From positions 1,984,001 through 2,048,000 of the forward strand of contig NZ_AP023410.1 of assembly GCF_000193495.2 (NCBI RefSeq): a stretch of DNA of 64,000 nt, in the 5' to 3' direction. Below, one piece after another: positions 1 through 9,478 of the stretch (position 1 is its first letter; each line of letters begins with the position of its first letter). Source of the DNA: Acetobacter aceti NBRC 14818 (GTDB lineage Bacteria > Pseudomonadota > Alphaproteobacteria > Acetobacterales > Acetobacteraceae). The notes under the pieces were generated by a model, which did not search any database, was not told where the DNA came from, and saw only the letters and a list, made by a program, of their open reading frames with translations. Position numbers and translations under genes: made by a program.

Positions 1-56
1 TGGGGCCGTTTACACCCTGCCCGGGCCGAGCCGGGGCTGGTACAGCCAGCGCCCGG

Positions 57-2558
57 TTATTTGTCGTGGGGCGTTATGGTGCCTATGACCAGTCCGGGCG
101 TCAGTATCTGTGGCAACACCACTGCCGCGCCATGTGCGGGCACAAACAGGTAGAATGGCACGCCATCGCGCCCATGTTTGCGCAAAAACGCGGTTATGGC
201 GGGGTTGCGCTGTGTCCAGTCCCCCCGGAGCGTTATTACGCCATAGCGTGCCATGGCTGCCTGTGTCGCCTGTGTGTTGAGCGCCATGCGCTCATTGACA
301 AGGCAGGTGATGCACCATGCCGCCGTCATGTCCACAAACACGGGTTTGCCCGCATTGTGCAGGGCGCGCAGTCGCTCCTCGGAAAAAGCCTCCGTGCCGG
401 AGGGGAGGGCTGAAAGGCCCGGACCCGAGGCGGAGGGCGGGTTGGCGCCAGCCTGCGGCGCCTGCTCTAGCAGGGCGGGCAGCAGCGCCATGGCCGCCAA
501 AAGCCCCAGCAGGGCCACGCCATACAGGGCCGTGCAGTCCCGGTCATGGCCCGCATGGAGCTGGCGCCTTTGGGTAATGCCGTAAACCCATGCCGCAAAG
601 GCCAGGAACACCATGCCCGATGATACAAGCAAAACCGTTGTGGCCCCACCCTCCACCGCTGCGACCCACAGCAGCCACACGCAGGTGCCCAGTAACGGAA
701 AAGCCAGAAACTGGCGCAGGTAGTCCATCCATGCGCCGGGGCGGGGCAGGCTTTTGGCCAGCGCGGGGCAAAAGGCCAGCAGCACGTAAGGGGCGGCAAG
801 CCCGATGCCAAGTGCTGCGAAAATGACCAGTCCGGTTGCCGGGGGACCGGCCAGCGCCCCGGCAATGGCCACCCCCATGAACGGCGCGGTGCAGGGCGAG
901 GCCACGGCCACGGCCAGCAGCCCGGTCAGCAGGTCATGCACCAGCCCGTGCCGGGGGGAGGAGGATAGGGCGAAGGCGGGCGGCAGGAAGACAAACACCC
1001 CCAGCAGGTTAAGCGCCATGGCGAAGATCAGCCATGTGATCATGCCCACGAACATCGTGGACTGGAACTGGAACCCCCAGCCAGTGGCGGCCCCGCCCAG
1101 GCGCAGCGCCATGACCAGCGCGCCAAGGGCGGTAAAGCCCAGAATAACCCCTGCGGCATAGCTGATGGCGCTTTGCTTTTGGTGCAGGCGCTCACTCTGG
1201 CCCATGCGGGCGACGGCCAGCGCCTTCATGGCCAGAATGGGAAAAACACAGGGCATCAGGTTCAGCACCAGCCCACCCAGGAACCCCAGTACAACAAGGC
1301 GGAACAGGCCAGACGCACTTTCCCCCCCGCCATGGGGCGGCCCCGGCACGCCATTGCCGAGCGCTGCCAGATGGCCCGCCATCGGCTGCTCCCCTGCCGG
1401 ATAGTCCCCTGCCGGGTCTGGGCTGGTCGCCCCCATGGCGGTTCCCGTTGCGGTCCCCGCTGTGGTCCCTCCTGTGGCGGTTCCAGCGGCGGCTTCGGCA
1501 GCGGTCCCGGAGGTGGTTCCTGTGTTGGGCTCGGTGGCAGGCCGGGCCGATGGCGCAATGGAGGGCTCACTGGCCATTGGGGGGGGCAGCGGGGTGGCCC
1601 GCACGCTCAGCGCGCGCTCCGTCCCATCGGGGGCCTTGAGCACCAGAATACCCGACAACGGCTTTGCAGGCGTAAAGTCAGCCGTGGGGTCAAGGCGCAG
1701 GGCAAGGCCCTCGGGGCCAAAGAGCAGGGCTTGCGGTGCGGCTTCCCCAATCCGCCCGCGCTCTTGCGGCATGAACCAGGCTTGCGCGACGGACTGGCGG
1801 TTCAACTCCCTGCCCTGAGCGCCAAGTACCCCTGTGGGGCTGATGCTCACCGGGTAGGGCGAGGGCACGGGCGTATGCTGCTCCGCCTGTGTAAACAGCC
1901 CCACCTGCGCGGACGGGCGAGGCGCGCCCACGGGCAGGGTAAGCGTGAATGTTCCTTCCTCGGGAATACAGCTCTGTGCGCACACCAGCCAGTTGGCGTG
2001 GGCGCTAAGGGTTGTCAGCCCTTGCGCGCCCAGGCCGTCGGGCGTTTGCCCCGGCTGGGCCGCCGGTGGACGTCCCGCTGAAGGTTCCACAGGGCGCACC
2101 ATTGGGAGCACCACTGGCAGCACCACATCGCCCGTATAGGCATAGGACATCAGGGAGGCGTCCCTGATCCGCTGCGGCGTGGGCCAGACAATGGTTTGCG
2201 CCTCGCCCCTTAACGCGCCCGTTGCGGTTATGCGCAGGGTCGCGGGGTCTCCCGCATCACCGGGGTTGAGCCAGTATGTGTGCCAGCCGGGCTTGAGCCG
2301 CAGGCGCAGGGCCACATGGAGGGACGAGCCGGGGCTGGCGGTATCGGACGCGCTTATCAGGCTGGCCGTGCTGTGCGCGCTGATGGCGGGCGCGCTTTCC
2401 GCCCCCCAGGCGGCAGCAAGGGGAGGGAGCCCCGCGCACGCCAGCAGCCCTGCCAGCCCCTTGCCCAGCGCGCCCTGCCATCTCCTGCCCGCGCGGGCGC
2501 GGGTGGGGTGAGCTTTCTGGCTAGGTTGGCGCGAGGGAAAAGGGAGAGGGCCGCTCAT
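57..2558 (-). CDS. dsbD: Protein-disulfide reductase, DsbD/ScsB family
   Basis: Membrane thiol transporter expected to pass reducing equivalents from cytoplasmic thioredoxin to periplasmic partners. The 833-residue product has an N-terminal hydrophobic segment (about residues 33-50), a periplasmic alpha-like domain with a CAQSC cysteine pair (C193/C197), a Gly/Ala/Thr-rich low-complexity linker, and a polytopic core with the paired motifs NLMPCVFP and ASPCTAPF. It ends in a thioredoxin-like domain with WCITC. These three cysteine pairs are the hallmark of DsbD relatives. The length exceeds typical DsbD (about 570 residues) and is closer to the ScsB-like forms linked to copper tolerance, which fits the copper genes nearby. 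The ATG at 2558 is the first in the frame; a start further inside the Arg-rich leader is possible. Assignment to the family is firm, the substrate is unknown. Confidence 0.9.
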   Translation of the reverse strand: MSGPLPFPSRQPSQKAHPTRARAGRRWQGALGKGLAGLLACAGLPPLAAAWGAESAPAISAHSTASLISASDTASPGSSLHVALRLRLKPGWHTYWLNPGDAGDPATLRITATGALRGEAQTIVWPTPQRIRDASLMSYAYTGDVVLPVVLPMVRPVEPSAGRPPAAQPGQTPDGLGAQGLTTLSAHANWLVCAQSCIPEEGTFTLTLPVGAPRPSAQVGLFTQAEQHTPVPSPYPVSISPTGVLGAQGRELNRQSVAQAWFMPQERGRIGEAAPQALLFGPEGLALRLDPTADFTPAKPLSGILVLKAPDGTERALSVRATPLPPPMASEPSIAPSARPATEPNTGTTSGTAAEAAAGTATGGTTAGTATGTAMGATSPDPAGDYPAGEQPMAGHLAALGNGVPGPPHGGGESASGLFRLVVLGFLGGLVLNLMPCVFPILAMKALAVARMGQSERLHQKQSAISYAAGVILGFTALGALVMALRLGGAATGWGFQFQSTMFVGMITWLIFAMALNLLGVFVFLPPAFALSSSPRHGLVHDLLTGLLAVAVASPCTAPFMGVAIAGALAGPPATGLVIFAALGIGLAAPYVLLAFCPALAKSLPRPGAWMDYLRQFLAFPLLGTCVWLLWVAAVEGGATTVLLVSSGMVFLAFAAWVYGITQRRQLHAGHDRDCTALYGVALLGLLAAMALLPALLEQAPQAGANPPSASGPGLSALPSGTEAFSEERLRALHNAGKPVFVDMTAAWCITCLVNERMALNTQATQAAMARYGVITLRGDWTQRNPAITAFLRKHGRDGVPFYLFVPAHGAAVVLPQILTPGLVIGTITPHDK

Positions 2559-2703
2559 GAGCGTCAGGCTTTCAACACGGTAGGGGCGGACACACCCAGC
2601 ATACGCGCAGCCGACGGATGGGGGAACAGGGCAGGCGGTTTCCTAGATGTTTAGTCCCGGGTTTTGATGGTGCATTATTTTCACGAGAGTGGAAGGATGC
2701 GCT

Positions 2704-3216
2704 ATGGGCCAGGTTCACCACGGATGCGCCACGACGACAACGGCAGTCCGTCGAGCGATACAGCATAGTCAAGAGAGCCTGAGAGCTCTGGCGGAACGCC
2801 ACGGGGTCAACCCGAAGACAGTCGCCAAATCGAAGGGACGGCCCGATACAGCGGATCGACGCACTGGCCCGAAGGCTCCTCTTTCGACGGTCCTGTCGAT
2901 CGAGGAGGAGGGCATCGTCGTGGCGTTCCGCCGCCATACATTATTGCCCCTGGACGACTGCCTTTACGCGCTACAGGCGACGATCCCGCATCTGACGCGC
3001 TCTTCATTGCATCGTTGTCTTCAGCGCCATGGAATCAGCCGTCTGCCCGACACCAAGGGCGACAAGCCCAGGCGCTCGAAGTTCAAGACTTATCCGGTCG
3101 GCTATTTTCATATCGACATCGCCGAAGTCCGCACCGCAATGGGGCGTCTCATCATCCTGAAAACAGCCGACTTGTATGGCCAGGCTTCCGAGCACCGCGC
3201 CGAAACAGAATTTTAA
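2704..3216 (+). pseudogene. IS481-type transposase, 3'-truncated
   Basis: N-terminal part of an IS481-family transposase. It shows the helix-turn-helix segment (SLRALAERHGVNPKTVAKSK), the linker KAPLSTVLSIEEEGIVVAFR and the start of the DDE catalytic core (YFHIDIAEVRTA, holding the first Asp). After about residue 150 the sequence stops resembling the family (ILKTADLYGQASEHRA) and ends, so the rest of the integrase core, with the other acidic residues, is missing. Complete members have roughly 300-350 residues. The remnant should be inactive without help. A GTG/ATG start a few codons upstream (2689) is also open. It marks an insertion and deletion between the dsbD-like gene and the copper genes. 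Confidence 0.8.
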
Positions 3217-3321
3217 GCTCCCGGGAGCCTACATCACGCGTCTCGACATTGATTAGATGCTATAATGTGAATACTCTCATTAGGTGAACTAATTAATTGA
3301 CGCGCGAATTAGACTGTTCGA

Positions 3322-3520
3322 GAGCTTATCCGCCCAAATAATGAGATTCAGCGTCGCGGTCTGTCGACGGTTACCCTGATTAGGACCGGGAGGTGAAATT
3401 CAATAAATGTCATATTGGTCGCGATATGTGCTCGCACGTCGTGGGCTTCGATCATTCACGATGCACTCTGTGCGATCGTCTATCCATCCTGTGACGGCTT
3501 CCTGCACGACATCGTATTCA
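3322..3520 (-). pseudogene. Decayed C-terminal fragment of a CDF cation exporter
   Basis: On the minus strand this stretch encodes IEAHDVRAHIATNMTFIEFH, nearly the same as IEAHDVRARVAGNTTFIEFH in the intact CDF exporter at 52224-53150. The nucleotide match can be followed from about 3322 to 3520, with an internal deletion that removes the part matching roughly 52508-52560. The reading frame then hits a TGA soon after the conserved block. It is therefore a broken, diverged second copy of a metal-exporter gene, not an active gene. The identification is by direct comparison inside the window. Confidence 0.75.
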
Positions 3521-3833
3521 TGGCTGTTGCAGATTGCATCGGCTTTGAGTTTACAAGAATAGAAAGCAGACCAGTCATTGAATGGTGATTAGACAGTCTC
3601 TCCCGATGTCTTTCTTTACGGGTGGCTCTCCTTGTCGGACGACGCCTTGTCATCCCCAATGAGATTGCACGCGGCCACCGGCCGGCGATGATTCGCGTCC
3701 CCGTTAATGCAAAGCTCAAACGTATCGTGGCGCACCTGCTGCCCTGCTTTCGTCTTGAGGAAAAACGGAGCGAGTTGTTCAGCGCAATGGCCGCCGTCGC
3801 GAACATCCATATAATGCCCTGACCGGATCAAAG
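3521..3833. other. Intergenic stretch, no supported gene
   Basis: About 310 bases between the CDF remnant and the nuclease-like ORF. Short open frames exist on both strands (for example 3622-3822 plus and 3616-3831 minus) but overlap each other, lack clear ribosome binding sites and match no family I recognise. Probably remnant DNA. Confidence 0.5.
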
Positions 3834-4286
3834 GTGAAGCTGGGGCGATGGGAGGAATATCTTGCCATGCGGCAGGGCATCCTGAAACTGAATGCGACCT
3901 ATCGTTCGCGGCTTTCCAATGATCTGGGTGGCTGCCTGTCGGTGTTGCCTGGGTTCACGACGGAAACGCAGGGAGCGGAATCCGTGCGTCTGATCGATGT
4001 TCTGTGGCTTGATCGGGAAAGCCACAGGGTTGTCGCAGCCTTCGAGGTTGAGCATTCAACGACCATCTATTCCGGCATCGTGCGGATGCTGGATCTTGCT
4101 CGCGGGTCAGAGGCGCAGGCTTTGGAGGGACTGCTCCTTGTCGCGCCGGATAAGCGGGAAGCCGATGTACGGGAACAACTGTGGCGGCCGGCTTTCAGTA
4201 GGATTGCTGACCTGAAAGTCCGGTATCTGCCTTACGGGCGCTTGAGAAGGATCGTAAGGCCATTGAGCGCTTTGGGCAGGGTATAA
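3834..4286 (+). CDS. PD-(D/E)XK nuclease-like protein, possibly a C-terminal remnant
   Basis: 150-residue product with a compact core IDVLWLDR...VVAAFEVEHSTTIYSG. The Asp followed by E-x-E in a short beta-strand context resembles the PD-(D/E)XK nuclease fold seen in restriction-like proteins. The first codon is GTG and the frame stays open upstream of it without a clear ribosome binding site, so this may be the tail of a longer gene whose front was lost next to the decayed DNA on its left. Function is not known; a role in restriction or DNA binding is only inference. No partner methyltransferase is adjacent. Confidence 0.45.
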   Translation: MKLGRWEEYLAMRQGILKLNATYRSRLSNDLGGCLSVLPGFTTETQGAESVRLIDVLWLDRESHRVVAAFEVEHSTTIYSGIVRMLDLARGSEAQALEGLLLVAPDKREADVREQLWRPAFSRIADLKVRYLPYGRLRRIVRPLSALGRV

Positions 4287-4419
4287 AACCAATTCAAGCT
4301 ATATCCCATCTGGCGACTCCTGCATGAAAATCTATGCTCCTGTAATGAACGGGTCTTCGCTTCGTGTGGGTTCCTGTCGCGGATAGGCATACCTTCCGAA
4401 CGAAATAGGCAATCTGCTT

Positions 4420-6798
4420 TCACCGAAGTCTCAGGGCATTGAGCCGCAGTGCGTTTGTCACGACGGCCAGGGAGGACAGGGCCATCGCGCCTCCCGCGAA
4501 CATGGGCGACAGCGTAAGGCCAAAGACAGGATACAGTACGCCTGCGGCAAGTGGGATGCCGATCCCATTGAACAGGAAAGAAAATGCCAGATTCTGCCGG
4601 ATGTTGCGCATCGTCGCCTGTGCCAGGCGGCGGGCGCGTACCAATCCGGCGAGGCTGCCTTGTGCCAGTGTCATCCCGGCGCTTTCGATTGCGACATCGG
4701 TGCCTGTGCCCATGGCGATTCCGATATCGGCGGTGGCCAGGGCCGGCGCGTCGTTGACTCCGTCGCCCGCCATGGCGACACGGGCTCCCTTCTGTTGCAT
4801 GTCACGAATGATCGCGGCCTTGTCCTCAGGCTTGAGGTCGGCATGTACCTCGTCGATTCCCGCCTGCCGGGCGACGACTTCCGCAGTCCGGGCATTGTCG
4901 CCCGTCAGCATCACGATCCGCATGCCGGCTGCGTGCAGTGCCGCGATGGTCTCCTTCGCGTCGGTCTTCAGCGGATCGGCCACGACCAGCAGCCCAGCGG
5001 CCTGTCCGTCGACGCCGACGAACATGACGCCCGCGCCCTCCGCCCGGTGGGAATCCGCGACAGGGATCAATGCCGACGCATCGATGCCCTGCTGCCGCAT
5101 CTGGGCTTGGTTTCCGACGACGACGGCATGGCCGTCGACGGTGCCGGTCACGCCCAGGCCGGTCTGAGACGCGAAATCCCCGACCGGCGCGGCCTGAAGG
5201 CCCTGCGCCGTCATCGCGGCGACCAGTGCCTGGGCCAGCGGATGCTCAGATTGTGTTTCCAGTGATGCCGCCAGCCGCAGGACGACGTTGGAATCCCATG
5301 CACCTGATGTTTCGGTCGCGATCAGCCGGGGCTTGCCTTCGGTTACGGTGCCGGTCTTGTCGATCACCAGCGTATCGACCGTATCCAGCGCCTGCAGGGC
5401 TTCGGCGTTGCGAACCAGCACGCCGGCCCGCGCCCCGCGCCCCATGCCCACCATGATCGACATCGGAGTGGCCAGGCCCAGCGCGCACGGGCAGGCGATC
5501 ACCAGGACCGCAATGGCGTTCAGCAGTGCGTGTCCGAAGCGCGGTTGCGGACCGACCAGAAGCCAGACGACGAAGGTCAGAAGGGACACAAGCACGACCA
5601 GCGGCACGAACCAGCCGGAGACCCGGTCCGCCACCGCCTGGATCGGTGCGCGCGTACGCTGGGCAGCCGCCACCATGCTGACGATCCGGGCCAGCATCGT
5701 GTCCGAGCCAACGGCCTCGGCTGTCATCAGCAGGCTGCCGGTGCCGTTGATGGTTCCACCCGTCACCTTGTCACCCGGTCCCTTGGCGACAGGTGCTGGC
5801 TCTCCTGTCAGCATGGCTTCGTCCACGCTGGAGCGCCCGTCCATGACGGTGCCGTCCACCGGGATGCTTTCCCCCGGCCGGATGCGGAGCCGATTGCCGG
5901 GCACGATCTGGGCCAGCGGTACGTCGTCCTCCCGATCCAGCGCGCCGACCCGGTGTGCGATTTTCGGTGCGAGATCCAGCAGCGCGCGAATGGCGCGACT
6001 GGTACGGGCGCGGGCGCGCAGTTCCAGGACTTGCCCGGCCAACACCAGGGCCACGATAACACCGGCGGCTTCGTAATAGACCGGGACCGACCCGTCATGC
6101 ATGCGGAAGGCAGCAGGGAACAGGCCAGGGGCCACTGTCGCGGCGATGCTATAGAGAAAGCCTGCGCCGACGCCCAGCATAATCAACGTAAACATGTTCA
6201 GATGCCGGGTGCGGAGCGACATCCAGCCGCGTTCGAGGAACGGCCAGCCGGCCCACAGCACGATTGGCGCCGTGAGCGCCAACTGAATCCAGTTCGTCAG
6301 GCCGCCATCGAGAAATGCCAGCCCTCCCATATCCGCCGCCATGGCGATGATAACGAGCGGGACCGCCAATATGCTCGCCCCCCACAGGCGCTTGCTGAAA
6401 TCCACGAGTTCCGGGTTAGGCGTGTCGGCGTCGGATGGCTCCTCCGGTTCCAGCGCCATGCCGCAGATGGGGCAGGAGCCGGGGTGATCCTGTCGGATCT
6501 GAGGGTGCATCGGGCAGGTCCAGATCACCCCGACCCGTTTGGGCTGAGACTTGATGGGCGTCGTGTCCGCCTTGTGCAGGTAATGACAGGGGTCGGCTTC
6601 GAACTTTGTCTGACAGTGCGCGCTGCAGAAATACCAGGTCTGGCCATCATGGTCGGCATGATGCGTCGCCGTCGCGGGGTCGACTGTCATGCCACACACG
6701 GGATCCTTGACCGGGCGCGTCTTAACTCCGGTCGCTGCCGGGGTGGGACCCTCTCCATGGAGATGGGACGCGCAAGCTGCTGTATTGTCGTTCGTCAT
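4420..6798 (-). CDS. copA: Copper-exporting P1B-1 type ATPase
   Basis: Exports Cu(I) from the cytoplasm using ATP. Order of domains: a YHS metal-binding domain (DPVCGMTV...YFCSAHC), a short heavy-metal-binding motif (TCPMHPQI...CPICGMAL), then the P-type ATPase core. The core shows TGE, the copper-type CPC helix ([12 protein letters not shown]), the phosphorylation motif DKTGT, TGDN and GDGVNDAP, and a final helix MALSS that matches the MxxSS signature of P1B-1 copper pumps. I chose the ATG at 6798 (MTNDN) over a start at 6843 because AAGGGGA precedes it at normal spacing, giving 792 residues. It is divergent from csoR, with an operator-like palindrome between them. Confidence 0.93.
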   Translation of the reverse strand: MTNDNTAACASHLHGEGPTPAATGVKTRPVKDPVCGMTVDPATATHHADHDGQTWYFCSAHCQTKFEADPCHYLHKADTTPIKSQPKRVGVIWTCPMHPQIRQDHPGSCPICGMALEPEEPSDADTPNPELVDFSKRLWGASILAVPLVIIAMAADMGGLAFLDGGLTNWIQLALTAPIVLWAGWPFLERGWMSLRTRHLNMFTLIMLGVGAGFLYSIAATVAPGLFPAAFRMHDGSVPVYYEAAGVIVALVLAGQVLELRARARTSRAIRALLDLAPKIAHRVGALDREDDVPLAQIVPGNRLRIRPGESIPVDGTVMDGRSSVDEAMLTGEPAPVAKGPGDKVTGGTINGTGSLLMTAEAVGSDTMLARIVSMVAAAQRTRAPIQAVADRVSGWFVPLVVLVSLLTFVVWLLVGPQPRFGHALLNAIAVLVIACPCALGLATPMSIMVGMGRGARAGVLVRNAEALQALDTVDTLVIDKTGTVTEGKPRLIATETSGAWDSNVVLRLAASLETQSEHPLAQALVAAMTAQGLQAAPVGDFASQTGLGVTGTVDGHAVVVGNQAQMRQQGIDASALIPVADSHRAEGAGVMFVGVDGQAAGLLVVADPLKTDAKETIAALHAAGMRIVMLTGDNARTAEVVARQAGIDEVHADLKPEDKAAIIRDMQQKGARVAMAGDGVNDAPALATADIGIAMGTGTDVAIESAGMTLAQGSLAGLVRARRLAQATMRNIRQNLAFSFLFNGIGIPLAAGVLYPVFGLTLSPMFAGGAMALSSLAVVTNALRLNALRLR

Positions 6799-6862
6799 GA
6801 GGTCCCCTTGTTTGTGGCCGCCACGCGGCGCCAGACATGCCATAATCGCTTGCGCTCCATGG

Positions 6863-6881
6863 TATGCCCCTGTAGGGTATA
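6863..6881. promoter_or_regulatory. CsoR-type operator between copA ATPase and csoR
   Basis: Imperfect palindrome TATGCCC-CTGTA-GGGTATA (6/7 matching arm bases), with the G/C tracts flanked by TA-rich ends typical of CsoR-family operators. It lies six bases before the csoR start codon and upstream of the divergent copper ATPase, so one bound repressor could control both. Identification is by pattern only. Confidence 0.6.
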
Positions 6882-6886
6882 GTGCA

Positions 6887-7159
6887 ATGAGGCAGTCACG
6901 GGTAAAGATTTCGCAGGGCCTGAAACGGGTCGAAGGTCAGGTGCGTGGCATCCAGAAAATGGTGGACGAAGACCGCTATTGCGTGGATGTTCTGCTTCAG
7001 CTTCGGGCCGCCAAGGCGGCGTTGCATCGGCTCGAGGGGCTTGTTCTGCGCGAACATATCGCGGGCTGCGTCGTGGAGGCGATCGAATCCGGCGATCCGG
7101 TGGAGCGTCAGGAAAAGATCGGAGAACTGATCGAAACGGTCAGCAAGATAACGGGGTAG
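6887..7159 (+). CDS. csoR: Copper-sensing repressor CsoR
   Basis: 90-residue all-helical repressor of the CsoR/RcnR family that releases DNA on binding Cu(I). The Cu(I) ligand set is visible: Cys32 (DRYCVDVL), His57 and Cys61 (REHIAGCV). This Cys-His-Cys set separates copper CsoR from the sulfur sensor CstR and from Ni/Co RcnR. The ATG at 6887 gives the normal family length; the open frame extends further upstream but would run into the divergent ATPase gene. It probably controls the ATPase and the downstream copper genes, and may also bind at 11425. Confidence 0.92.
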   Translation: MRQSRVKISQGLKRVEGQVRGIQKMVDEDRYCVDVLLQLRAAKAALHRLEGLVLREHIAGCVVEAIESGDPVERQEKIGELIETVSKITG

Positions 7160-7161
7160 AC

Positions 7162-7569
7162 GTGCAAGGGATCGGCGCGACACGGTTGGGACGGTTGCTG
7201 GCCTGCCTGCTTCTGCAGGTGGGGCTGATGCTGGCGTCCATCATGCCGGGTCATGCCGCCACGGTGTCTTCTACAGTTGCTTTGGTTACCCAGCCGATGG
7301 TCGACATGCCAGGGATGCAGATGCCATCTCATGCGGATGCGGCGACCGCACATTGCAATCATGAACCGTGCCACGATCATCACCCATGTCATCATTGCGG
7401 CGATTGCTGTGTCCAGGGTTCCTGCGTCGCCAATTGGCTGATGCCACCATCCGTGACCAGGGCGTTTGATTACGTAGGTGTTACCGCGCCTTTCGGCATG
7501 TCGCGCTCAGATCGCATGGTCGGCCGTGCGTTCGCGCCCGCCCTGCCGCCGCCCAGACAGATGGCCTGA
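7162..7569 (+). CDS. Secreted His/Cys/Met-rich copper-associated protein
   Basis: 135-residue protein with an N-terminal signal-like hydrophobic segment (LLACLLLQVGLMLASIMPGHA) followed by a metal-ligand-rich patch, MPGMQMPSHAD and HCNHEPCHDHHPCHHCGDCC. Such a run of His and Cys suggests Cu binding or buffering in the periplasm. The GTG at 7162 starts two bases after the csoR stop, so the pair is likely co-transcribed. It resembles the small hypothetical proteins seen next to copA/copB; I do not recognise a named family with confidence. Function in copper handling is inferred from composition and position. Confidence 0.65.
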   Translation: MQGIGATRLGRLLACLLLQVGLMLASIMPGHAATVSSTVALVTQPMVDMPGMQMPSHADAATAHCNHEPCHDHHPCHHCGDCCVQGSCVANWLMPPSVTRAFDYVGVTAPFGMSRSDRMVGRAFAPALPPPRQMA

Positions 7570-7645
7570 TTCTGTTCTGACAGTCTCAGGGCTGGTCATG
7601 GACCTATGACCGGTTCCGCCTTCTCTCTTTTGCGGACTATTATTC

Positions 7646-9478
7646 ATGTCAATACGATCACTTACGGGACGGGGCGCGATCACGCGCCGCCGTTTCGTCA
7701 TCGGGACGGGCCTGTGGGGGGCGGCGCTGGCCGTCCCGCAGCGCAGCGCGGGCGCCTACGCTCCGGTCTATACACCGGCGTCGGGTCGGCCCGACCCGCT
7801 GCCTGGCACCCGTTTCGACCTTACGGTCGGTTCTGTGCCGGTCAATATCACCGGTGCGCGCATGCACGCGGTGGGTGTGAACGGCTCCACGCCCGCGCCG
7901 ATCCTGCGGTGGCGTCAGGGCGACACAGTCGAACTGAATGTCACCAACCGGCTGGATGAGCCCAGTTCGATCCACTGGCACGGAATCCGGGTGCCGGCCG
8001 ACATGGACGGCGTGCCCGGTCTGAGCTTTGGCGGGATCGCGCCGGGTGACACGTTCACCTATCGCTTCCCGCTGCATCAGAGCGGCACTTACTGGTATCA
8101 CAGCCATTCCGGCTTCCAGGAGCAGACGGGCCTGTATGGGGCTCTGATCATCGACCCGAGAGACGGTTACGCGCAGCATTTCGACCGCGATTATGTGATG
8201 GTCCTGTCCGACTGGACCGACGTCGATCCTGAGGACATCGTCTCCAACCTCAAATTCCAGAGCGATTACTACAATTTCCGCCAGCGTACGGTGGACACGT
8301 TCTTCCGTGACGCACATCGGCAGGGGCTGGGTGCGACGATCCGAGATCGCCTGCAATGGGGTGCCATGAACATGGCGCCGACCGACATTCTGGATGTGTC
8401 GGGCATCATCTACACCTACCTGATCAACGGCCAGTCGCCTGCTGCAAACTGGACGGGCCTGTTCCGACCGGGCGAGCGCATACGCCTGCGCTTCATCAAT
8501 GCATCGGCGATGACGCTGTTCGACGTGCGCATTCCCGGCCTGACGATGACCGTCGTTCAGGCCGACGGTAATGACGTGGAGCCCATCCCTGTCGATGAAT
8601 TCCGCATCGGACCTGCGGAAACCTACGATGTGATTGTCGAGCCCACCGCCGATGGACCGTACACGGTCTTTGCCCAGGCTGAGGATCGTACCGGATACGC
8701 ACGCGGCACGCTCGCCACCCGTCCGGGCCTTGCCGGTCCGGTCCCGCCCATGGACCCGCGCCCGCTGCGCACCATGACCGACATGGGCATGGGGAATATG
8801 GACATGAAGGGCGGCATGGCGGGCATGGAGATGGGGAGTTCGCCGGGGAAGCCCGGTGAAGCCCCTGCCAGCGGCGGCATGGACATGGATCACATGGACA
8901 TGAAGGAGGCCAACAGACCCGGAGCCGCTGCGATGGATATGCCGGGCATGGCGGCTGCGTCGCGGCATAAAACAGAGCTGAAGCCCGGCGTCGCGGTGCA
9001 GAGTGTCGCCATGATGCCGATCAACCGGCTGGCGGAACCGGGCGACGGGCTGGAGAACAATGGTCGCCGCGTTCTGACATATGCCGATCTGCAGGCGACG
9101 ATCTCGGGCGCGGACCCGCGCCCGCCATCGCGCGAGATCACCCTGCATCTGACCGGCAACATGGAACGCTTCATCTGGGGGTTTGACGGCAAGAAGTTCT
9201 CGGAAGCGGAGCCCATTCGTCTCACCCTGGGCGAGCGGGTGCGCTTCGTCCTGATCAACGACACGATGATGGAGCATCCGATCCACCTGCATGGGTTGTG
9301 GAGTGAACTGGAAAATGGGCAGGGCGAGTGCCGACCCTACAAGCACACGATTACCGTCAAGCCGGGTGAGCGGCTGAGTTACCTGGTCACGGCGGACGAA
9401 CCCGGGCTGTGGGCGTATCACTGCCACCTGCTCTACCACATGGAGGTGGGCATGTTCCGCACGGTGGTGGTGTCGTGA
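7646..9478 (+). CDS. copA: Multicopper oxidase CopA (copper resistance)
   Basis: Periplasmic multicopper oxidase that oxidises Cu(I). It has a Tat signal (RRRFVIG, residues 14-20), then the copper-ligand motifs in order: SIHWHG, YWYHSHSG, HPIHLHGLW and WAYHCHLLYHMEVGM. Together these provide type 1, 2 and 3 sites. A Met-rich insert (repeated MDM, MGN and MKG groups around residues 375-435) is typical of CopA/PcoA proteins and is thought to bind Cu(I). Length is 610 residues, normal for the family. No strong ribosome binding site is seen before the ATG at 7646. It overlaps copB by GTGA. It is not the ATPase at 4420-6798, which shares the symbol copA by convention. Confidence 0.95.
   Translation: MSIRSLTGRGAITRRRFVIGTGLWGAALAVPQRSAGAYAPVYTPASGRPDPLPGTRFDLTVGSVPVNITGARMHAVGVNGSTPAPILRWRQGDTVELNVTNRLDEPSSIHWHGIRVPADMDGVPGLSFGGIAPGDTFTYRFPLHQSGTYWYHSHSGFQEQTGLYGALIIDPRDGYAQHFDRDYVMVLSDWTDVDPEDIVSNLKFQSDYYNFRQRTVDTFFRDAHRQGLGATIRDRLQWGAMNMAPTDILDVSGIIYTYLINGQSPAANWTGLFRPGERIRLRFINASAMTLFDVRIPGLTMTVVQADGNDVEPIPVDEFRIGPAETYDVIVEPTADGPYTVFAQAEDRTGYARGTLATRPGLAGPVPPMDPRPLRTMTDMGMGNMDMKGGMAGMEMGSSPGKPGEAPASGGMDMDHMDMKEANRPGAAAMDMPGMAAASRHKTELKPGVAVQSVAMMPINRLAEPGDGLENNGRRVLTYADLQATISGADPRPPSREITLHLTGNMERFIWGFDGKKFSEAEPIRLTLGERVRFVLINDTMMEHPIHLHGLWSELENGQGECRPYKHTITVKPGERLSYLVTADEPGLWAYHCHLLYHMEVGMFRTVVVS

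Noticed and set aside
7594..7611. GGTCAT-GGACCT-ATGACC hairpin upstream of the multicopper oxidase gene
   Set aside because: Short arms and no T-run; could be chance, so not called a terminator or operator.
7658..9439. 593-residue open frame on the minus strand
   Set aside because: It is the antisense shadow of the multicopper oxidase gene in GC-rich DNA; no protein-like domains.
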